DNA of 64,000 bases from Golubevia sp. BC0850 (lineage: Eukaryota; Basidiomycota; Exobasidiomycetes; Golubeviales; Golubeviaceae): positions 1 to 64,000 of the forward strand of contig JAAVVG010000038.1 of the NCBI GenBank assembly GCA_012976225.1. The letters are read 5' to 3'. The translations under genes and the position numbers were made by a program. A model generated the notes under the pieces. That model did not search any database, was not told the DNA's origin, and worked only from the letters and a program-made list of their open reading frames with translations. Shown here one piece after another: positions 58,461 through 64,000 of the stretch; within the stretch, counting starts at the first letter, position 1, and every line of letters starts with the position of its first letter.

Positions 58461-59288
58461 CCAAGACGAAAAAGGGGTGACATGTCCTCCCACCGCCTCT
58501 CCTTGCCCACTCCCTTCAGAAATAGCAGGTCTCAGATCTAGGCCGTCAGGTCACTCAGGTCAAATAAGGTCAGGAGGTCAGGTCACGAAAGATATGCAGT
58601 CATGAGTATCTTTCAGCAGTGGACGAACTCAAAATGAGGTGCGACCTTTTGACTCTTTGAGTCTCCTTTCTCGCCTTCCTCTCCAGCCTCTTACAGTCAT
58701 ACTTCCTCCTGTCTTTCCTGAACTTTTTTTCAATTTGTGGTGCCCAAATTAAAATTCTAGCAAGTTCACAGTCAACCAAAGGCAGCCTTGACGCTCTGAC
58801 GAAACTTCCTCCTCTACTCCACTCTCATACCATGATCATCTGGACATCGGTGAAAGTTGATCTTAATTGTAGAACGGCACGTCTTTATGGCAGGATGCCT
58901 CGGAATGGACCGCCGGTACAATCAGAGAGCCATAGGCAGGAGCAGGAAGTTGGTAACAACAGTTGGCGCCATCCCTGACTCGCAGGATTTGAATTTCGTC
59001 ATCTCCTCAATTCTCGCTCTCGCCCTGCCGAACTCGTCTATTCTTGACAATTAGTCCTTCTAAAATTTTCTACATAGATTCGTAAGTACATATCATTTGC
59101 AAACGTTCACCAAGGTGTTTCGTATCTAGTCGGTCCCCAACTCCTGCTCCTGCACTTCCAAGGAGGTTCGTTGCCGCAGGGTTTAACTTGACGAAGGTAT
59201 AAAAGTCGAATAATTGAAGTTAGTTTTCAGCTTTACTCATCAAACACACAACTTCTTTCTTCTTATCTAACTCAGCTCAACTTTCAAA
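58461..59288 (+). promoter_or_regulatory. Thaumatin-like gene upstream region with AGGTCA cluster and TATA box
   Basis: Five AGGTCA hexamers occur within 38 bases (58548, 58557, 58567, 58575 and 58580). A TATA box (TATAAAAG, 59198-59205) lies 91 bases before the ATG, in the same GAAGGTATAAAAG context as at 52084-52096. I see no gene in between. Confidence 0.55.
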
Positions 59289-60208
59289 ATGTTCAAGATC
59301 GCCACCATCGCTCTCTTCGCTGCCTCTTTAACTTCTTCCGCCTCAGCTTACACCATCAACTGGCAGAACAACTGTGGATACGATGTCTGGCCAGGTTTGG
59401 GAAAAGCACCAAATGGTCAAGTCGACCCATCCGTGGCTTATGGAGCCCACCTTTCCGCCAACGGTGGTACTGCTTCTTACAGTCTTGATGATGGTCAAAT
59501 CGGAATCAGATCTTGGGCCCGTACTGGATGTGATGGAAACGGTGCTAACTGTCGTAGGTATCTTCGAAGCTCAGGTGGAACAAGAGCAGAAGGAGCGGTG
59601 GAAGCAGCAGCGCGACCTGTGAACGACCCAGTGTCAGTAGACTGACTTCTTCTTTGTTTCCTCTTCTCCAAACAGAAACCGGAGCCTCCAACGGAGGAAC
59701 TACACCAACTGATGCTGGTATTACATCAGGAGTCGTTTACTTCGAAGTTGGATATCAATCTTACGGAAACGTCGAATCATGGGATCTAAGCAGAGTAGAT
59801 GCGACTGTAAATGTTCCAGGTATGTAGTCTGTCATCTAAGTGGTTCCGAAAGAGGAGTCTGGAGAAGGACCGTTCCAGAACCGTTCCCTAGCTCTAAGGT
59901 TCCTACTCGACTCTCCATTCCTAATCAACTCTTCACGGCTCCACCTTCTCTCGTCCTTCCAGTTACTGTCAACAACGGTGGTAACGTCAAGACTTGTCAA
60001 GATAACTCTTGCCCAGCCGATCAAGCTTTCGATGTAACCGACGATTACGGAGCCATCACTACTAGGTGAGTGAACGAGATGTGACGATGGATTCGAGCCC
60101 CATTCTCCTTCATTTTACAATCTGACTGACTCCTTCACTCTTTCTTTGACTTTCGATCCATATCTTTTCAGCCCTGTCGGATCCACTTTCCAGATCACTT
60201 ACTGTTAA
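59289..60208 (+). CDS. Secreted thaumatin-like protein
   Basis: Extracellular beta-rich protein of the thaumatin/PR-5-like type, with possible glucan or cell-wall association by family inference. Four exons (59289-59553, 59676-59819, 59963-60065, 60172-60208) give 182 residues. The signal peptide MFKIATIALFAASLTSSASA is followed directly by YTINWQNNCGYDVWPGLGKA, the usual mature start with the NNC-hydroxy-W pattern. Further landmarks are GGTASYSLDDGQIGIRSWAR, GCDGNGANCQTG, VVYFEVGYQSYGNVESWDLS, TCQDNSCPADQAFDV and the end VGSTFQITYC. Donor 1 is GTAGGT and donor 2 GTATGT, both less usual here. At least six Cys form three likely disulfides. It is shorter than plant thaumatins (about 207 residues). 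Confidence 0.88.
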
Positions 60209-61234
60209 GGTCAAAGGATAATTGGACTGTGTAAAAAAGATGAAAGGATGGACAGTATATACTTCGTGGCAATCTAACCTGATTTTCTGAACCATGCTTA
60301 TCGTGATAGATCCCTTGAAGCTCACTTTTTTATTTTCTCTTATTTGAAGGCATGCCTAGCGATCAGACCTGTCGCAAGCCACTTCACGCTCCTTTGGCTT
60401 CCCTCCATTTGTTCGCTGCCTTTCGACAGGGTGTTTATCACGTTCCAATTTACCTCTTACATACGTCACATAGGATCCAGACTCAATAAATTTCGAGATA
60501 GAAAGAAGACAGAAGGATAGGCATGGATTGGAATGCGGCAAATATGAGAGACGAAGGACTGCATTGTTCAAGGGGTAATTAATTGATCGACAACGCAGAC
60601 GAAGCTCCCTCTGAGCTCCCCTCGACAAGTCAAGCAGTGTACATAGCCTGTCATCTTATTCTCTTGCAATTTCTTGAGTTCTGGAAGAATGGACACATCT
60701 CCAAAGAATCACAGAAGCCTTGAATGGCACCATTCTGAGCTCTAAGTTTCCTAATCGACTCTTCACCTCGCATCTCATTTTTGTGTCGAATACTCGGGCC
60801 ACTTCATATGGATCTGCCTCCCTTTTTTCCTTTCTTCTTTCTAGGAAAGTCATTCCAAGCCTTTGAAGTTCCAAACTGGCTTAGGAACTACATTCTGACC
60901 TCTGCTCTACTGTTGCCTCTTACCTCTGACACTCCTCCCCCATTCTCTTTTAGTGACCTTCAAAGCTTCAACAGACGCTTTCTCTGAACACTCAGGTTTT
61001 TGATCAGCACACGAACTTTGCTTCTCAAAGAATGAAGATGATTGATTCCTTCTTCCGTATTGTCGTGTGATCGAAGGCACTCCTCGCTCGTGATCGAGGT
61101 GGAGAGCGAACAGCGCTGATAAGCCTTCTATCAGTTTCCATTTGTCTTTTCCCTTCTCTCCTCCTCCCTCCTTCATTAGGATTATCAACTCCCTTCTATC
61201 TGATCCATCCACCTACCCAACTCAATCCACCATC
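60209..61234. other. Intergenic
   Basis: About 1 kb without a convincing gene. Around 60700-60770 the string AGCTCTAAGTTTCCTAATCG resembles part of intron 2 of the thaumatin-like gene (about 59890-59940), perhaps a small diverged duplication. Confidence 0.4.
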
Positions 61235-61995
61235 ATGGCATCTCCAATCCACATTGCATCCTCAAGACAGGCAGCTTCACTAACCCCAGCAGAAAAGGAC
61301 TCTCTTTCGGCCACGCCGGGCGGGAGCAATCTCTTTGGGACGACTCCAGGAGGTGAGTTTTGTAAACTGTTACGTTCTATCAAGTCCCTATCATTTCAAT
61401 TCATATCCTCCAACCAATCAACCAAGCTCCTCTGTTGTGTTTGTGCTGAACTCCCCTCTCCCTCTATCTCTCTCTCCCTCAATCTGACTCGCCCTTCCCT
61501 CAAACAGGGACTCGAATCATGTATTCAAGAGATCAACTTCTCTCCTTAGCATCATCTCCACTCTCTCATACCGCAACCTTTGGAAAACAATCTTCAATTC
61601 CAGCTGAAATCTCAAGGTCACCAGATAAGAGTTCCTTCAGTAGTTTCGGTAAATCCCCTTCTGCTTCTGGTAAAGGTAGTTTAAATGGAATGACAATGGC
61701 TAATAGAACTGCTGCTGGTTCAAGCGGTTTACCAAGTTCTCCAATTGGCTCTAATTCTGGAGCCTTTGGATTTGAAAAGACCAAAGTTGGTAGAGATAGA
61801 AGTGGAAGTAGAGGAGAGATTGAAAACGCTTTTAACTTTAATGGACCGGTTTCTCCTAACAAGCTGAGTGGAATTGGAGCTCAATTAAAAGGTCAGGGAC
61901 AGAAGGATGGAGGTGAAGGGGATGGTCAGATGCAAGTGGACTCTAACTCCAACTCCACAGCGAGGAAGGAGGAGCAGTTCGACATGGAGCTGTAA
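61235..61995 (+). CDS. 4E-BP-like eIF4E-binding translation repressor
   Basis: Predicted small disordered protein that competes with eIF4G for the cap-binding protein eIF4E. Two exons (61235-61352 and 61508-61995) give 201 residues. The intron is placed exactly so that GTTPGG joins TRIMYSRDQLLSLASSPLSH. This gives the canonical YxxxxL-phi motif (YSRDQLL) preceded by TTPGGTRI and followed by SPLS, the arrangement of animal 4E-BPs (TTPGGTRIIYDRKFLL, then NSP). Downstream sequence is Ser/Gly-rich, with SP and TP sites (SPDKS, SSPIGS, SPNKL) that would suit TOR-type phosphorylation, and the protein ends with an acidic KEEQFDMEL tail somewhat like the metazoan TOS element (FEMDI). It is longer than animal 4E-BP1 (118 residues). 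Confidence 0.87.
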
Positions 61996-63455
61996 GGGAT
62001 ATCGAGCGGGGTTGAGGAATTGTAACATGATGTGTAGCTTTCAGGTGAGTGGTGTTCCATCGTAGTTGCTCGTTTAAGGGTGTGCTGGGGTCTGGTTGTC
62101 TGAAGTTCTAGTCACTTAGCCAGACCTCTCTGTTGGGTAGTAGGTCTGACTCAAGACAGTATTCAGAATACGGACATGATCTTGACTTATATAGTCAGCA
62201 GTTCACTGCCTGAAAGATCGAAGTTTGTCTTGGTTCTCAAGCATGAGTTGCAGCAGAGCCTGTCTGCCTCTGTTTGTCCTTTCTTCCAACCTCTTACTGA
62301 TCGACTTTTGGCCTAATCTCTTTCCAAACTTGATTTTCGTCTCGATGAGTAGGCAAGATCCAAACCTAGCAGGTCATTCTCCAAGAGAAAGCTCCTCCTA
62401 GGTCAAACCTGGACCAAAGCGATCCTCTCCTCGATCTCTTCTCTCTCCTCCTCTTCTCCTAACAAAGCTTTTCAGGTCATTTCCGTAACGAACCTACAAT
62501 CTCTATAGTCTCTTTCAAAGTGCAAGTGAACCTTCTCAAACCCCGTCCCTTTGCTATCGCCTCTCTCCTCTAGTCTAGCCTCTTCCCCATTTTTCCTTAA
62601 TCTCGAAAGAACCGTCATGCCTCTCCTCTTGTAAAATTATCACCTCTCTCTCTGTGTGTGTGTGTGTAACCTCGAACCTTGAACCTGATAACGATCAAAG
62701 CAAATCACCCCTTTTATTAATCGCAAGAAGTCTTTTCTCCTTTATTTACAAATCAAATCAAATCAAATCGATGTAGCTGACACTAATGATTTTAACGTCC
62801 TTCTTTTCTCTTTGCGTTTTGAGGGATTGAGGTCGGAAGTTTGGATCTGAACGAATTGGGAAAGAGGGGAGGGGGAGGGAAGAGACGAAGGCTTGCAGAT
62901 TCCTGAAGTGAGAGTTGTAAATGGAGTTGGTAGATGAATGTTGGTTGTGCTCCAGAACTCTGGGGCTCAAACAAGGTTCCTTTGACTCGTAGAAGGATTC
63001 TAAGAGGAAGTGAGACGGGGAGAGAGAGTCGCAAGCCTAGCTCTCTCTCCGCTCCCACTCAGATGGGCAGATTCTTCATTCTTTCCCCTGGTAGATAGAG
63101 TTGAGCGCTGACAAGTTCGATCTTTCAAGTTTTAAAGCGTTTCCGGAGTTAAAAGAAAAATTCAAGGGGGGATAATAGACGCATATTGGCGCACAGGGAT
63201 CGAGAAGGCGTCAGTAATCTCGAACCTCCTTCGGTCCATTCAACCTTCTCCCCCAACCTCATCCTCAATTCTCATTTCTCCTTCCTATCTTTTCATATTC
63301 ATATTCCCATCCCTTATTTTCCCATTTCTTTTTCAATCTTTGAATCCACTTCAAGTCAACTCAGCTCTTTTCGAACCTCAAATTCGATCTAATCTCCAAA
63401 TCCTTTCGCCATTCCTATAGCCATCAACTAACCTCCTCGTACTGTATAGGCAATC
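61996..63455. other. Long intergenic region upstream of the G-alpha gene
   Basis: About 1.46 kb without a supported gene. It contains a (TG) repeat at about 62650-62667, an AAATC pentamer repeat at about 62750-62770, and a long CT-rich leader (63230-63440) upstream of the G-alpha ATG, which suggests a long 5' UTR. Minus-strand frames at 62758-63058 are short and not supported. Confidence 0.5.
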
Positions 63456-64000
63456 ATGGGAAACTGTATGTCATCCTCAAGTGGCTCAGCAGCAGCAGCA
63501 GACTCACCAGAAGCAAAGCAATCCAGAGTTTTAGATCGTCAATTGAAGGAAGATGAGAAAAAGTTAAGCAAGGAGGTCAAACTACTTCTTTTAGGAGCTG
63601 GAGAGAGCGGGAAGAGTACAATTCTAAAGGTCAGTCAATTTCTTCAATCTCTATTCTGATTGGATACACAATCACTTGATTTTCAAGTCAGATCCAATCG
63701 CATTACTTCAAGAGTCATCGGTTGCATCTGGAAACAGCATAGCTCAACCCACCTTTCCCCCCTTCCTCCCCTCTGTCCCACTGCAACTCTCTTGTTCCCT
63801 AATGTGATTCCATCTCACTCTGGGACCCTACAGTCTATGAGACTCATTCATCACATTCCATTCACAGCTGCAGAGAAGGAACATTATCGTAGGCTAGTCT
63901 TTGCCAATCTGGTTCAGGGTATGAAGGCAATCTTAGACGCAATGGAGGAGTGGGGAGAGTCTTTTGAGGATCAGAGCTGTTCGGTGAGTATCATGTGATC
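63456..64000 (+). CDS. Heterotrimeric G-protein alpha subunit (5' part)
   Basis: GTP-binding signalling subunit at the inner plasma membrane; the gene runs off the window. Visible exons are 63456-63629 and 63834-63984, joined by a GTCAGT intron; a GTGAGT donor at 63985 starts the next intron. [10 protein letters not shown] gives Gly2 for myristoylation and Cys4 for palmitoylation. [16 protein letters not shown] is the P-loop. Next comes [20 protein letters not shown] and [20 protein letters not shown], the helical domain. The usual KQM after the P-loop is KSM here. The type (nutrient or pheromone class) cannot be told from this part. Confidence 0.95.

Noticed and set aside
1-64000. CRISPR arrays, operons, bacterial promoters or ribosome binding sites
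   Set aside because: The window is clearly eukaryotic (introns, Pol III tRNA, fungal proteins) and no regularly spaced repeat array is present.
1-64000. Retrovirus-like, LTR or Polinton elements
   Set aside because: I found no reverse transcriptase, integrase, capsid or LTR-like paired termini in any frame.

Overview
The window looks like nuclear DNA of a basidiomycete fungus, most likely Pucciniomycotina or a related yeast-like lineage; this placement is inference. The reasons are dense protein genes on both strands, many 60-170 bp introns with GTGAGT/GTAAGT/GTCAGT donors and pyrimidine-rich CAG/TAG acceptors, CT-rich 5' leaders, and typical fungal housekeeping genes (ERG1, CYC1, DAK1, VPS18, CAF-1 p60, SCD6, MDM35). 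Exon models below were joined by hand. Wherever a whole gene is modelled, the summed exon lengths are a multiple of three and the joined protein reads through family motifs. Layout: 1-1.7 kb is noncoding with a diverged duplication; 1.7-2.8 kb (-) holds a THEM6-like thioesterase; 3.5-5.6 kb (-) squalene epoxidase ERG1; 6.5-8.6 kb (-) two damaged F-box genes; 9.0-10.3 kb (-) the splicing factor YJU2, diverging from 10.6-14.1 kb (+), an RMD1/RMD8-type membrane protein; 14.4-15.6 kb (+) cytochrome c; 16.2-18.8 kb two convergent damaged F-box genes; 19.5-23.1 kb (+) CAF-1 p60; 23.7-26.3 kb (-) a membrane-anchored type-B carboxylesterase, diverging from an unknown gene at 26.8-27.9 kb (+); 28.6-31.5 kb (-) a homeobox regulator; 32.3-37.1 kb (+) VPS18; 37.5-40.3 kb (-) dihydroxyacetone kinase; 40.9-42.1 kb an unclear AT-rich gene remnant; 42.5-44.9 kb (-) a cytochrome P450; 45.5-46.5 kb (+) an unknown gene; 47.15 kb an intron-containing tRNA-Cys; 48.0-49.9 kb (+) SCD6/LSM14; 50.6-51.2 kb (-) a Ser-rich protein; 52.2-53.3 kb (+) a secreted Cys/Trp-rich protein; 53.8-54.6 kb (-) MDM35; 54.9-57.4 kb (-) further F-box/LRR relics; 59.3-60.2 kb (+) a secreted thaumatin-like protein; 61.2-62.0 kb (+) a 4E-BP-like translation regulator; and 63.5 kb to the window end (+) the start of a G-protein alpha subunit. 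Most genes are unrelated housekeeping functions without operon logic; divergent pairs share short promoters. The least ordinary material is the F-box family. Every copy here is damaged, and a 679-bp piece of one, intron included, is present twice in inverted orientation (7958-8636 and 16255-16933) with only one difference that I could find, flanking the YJU2-RMD-CYC1 block. Other notable items are the metazoan-type 4E-BP, a secreted protein with a duplicated Cys-Trp-Trp module that shares a 13-bp core promoter with the thaumatin-like gene, and several extremely short coding exons.
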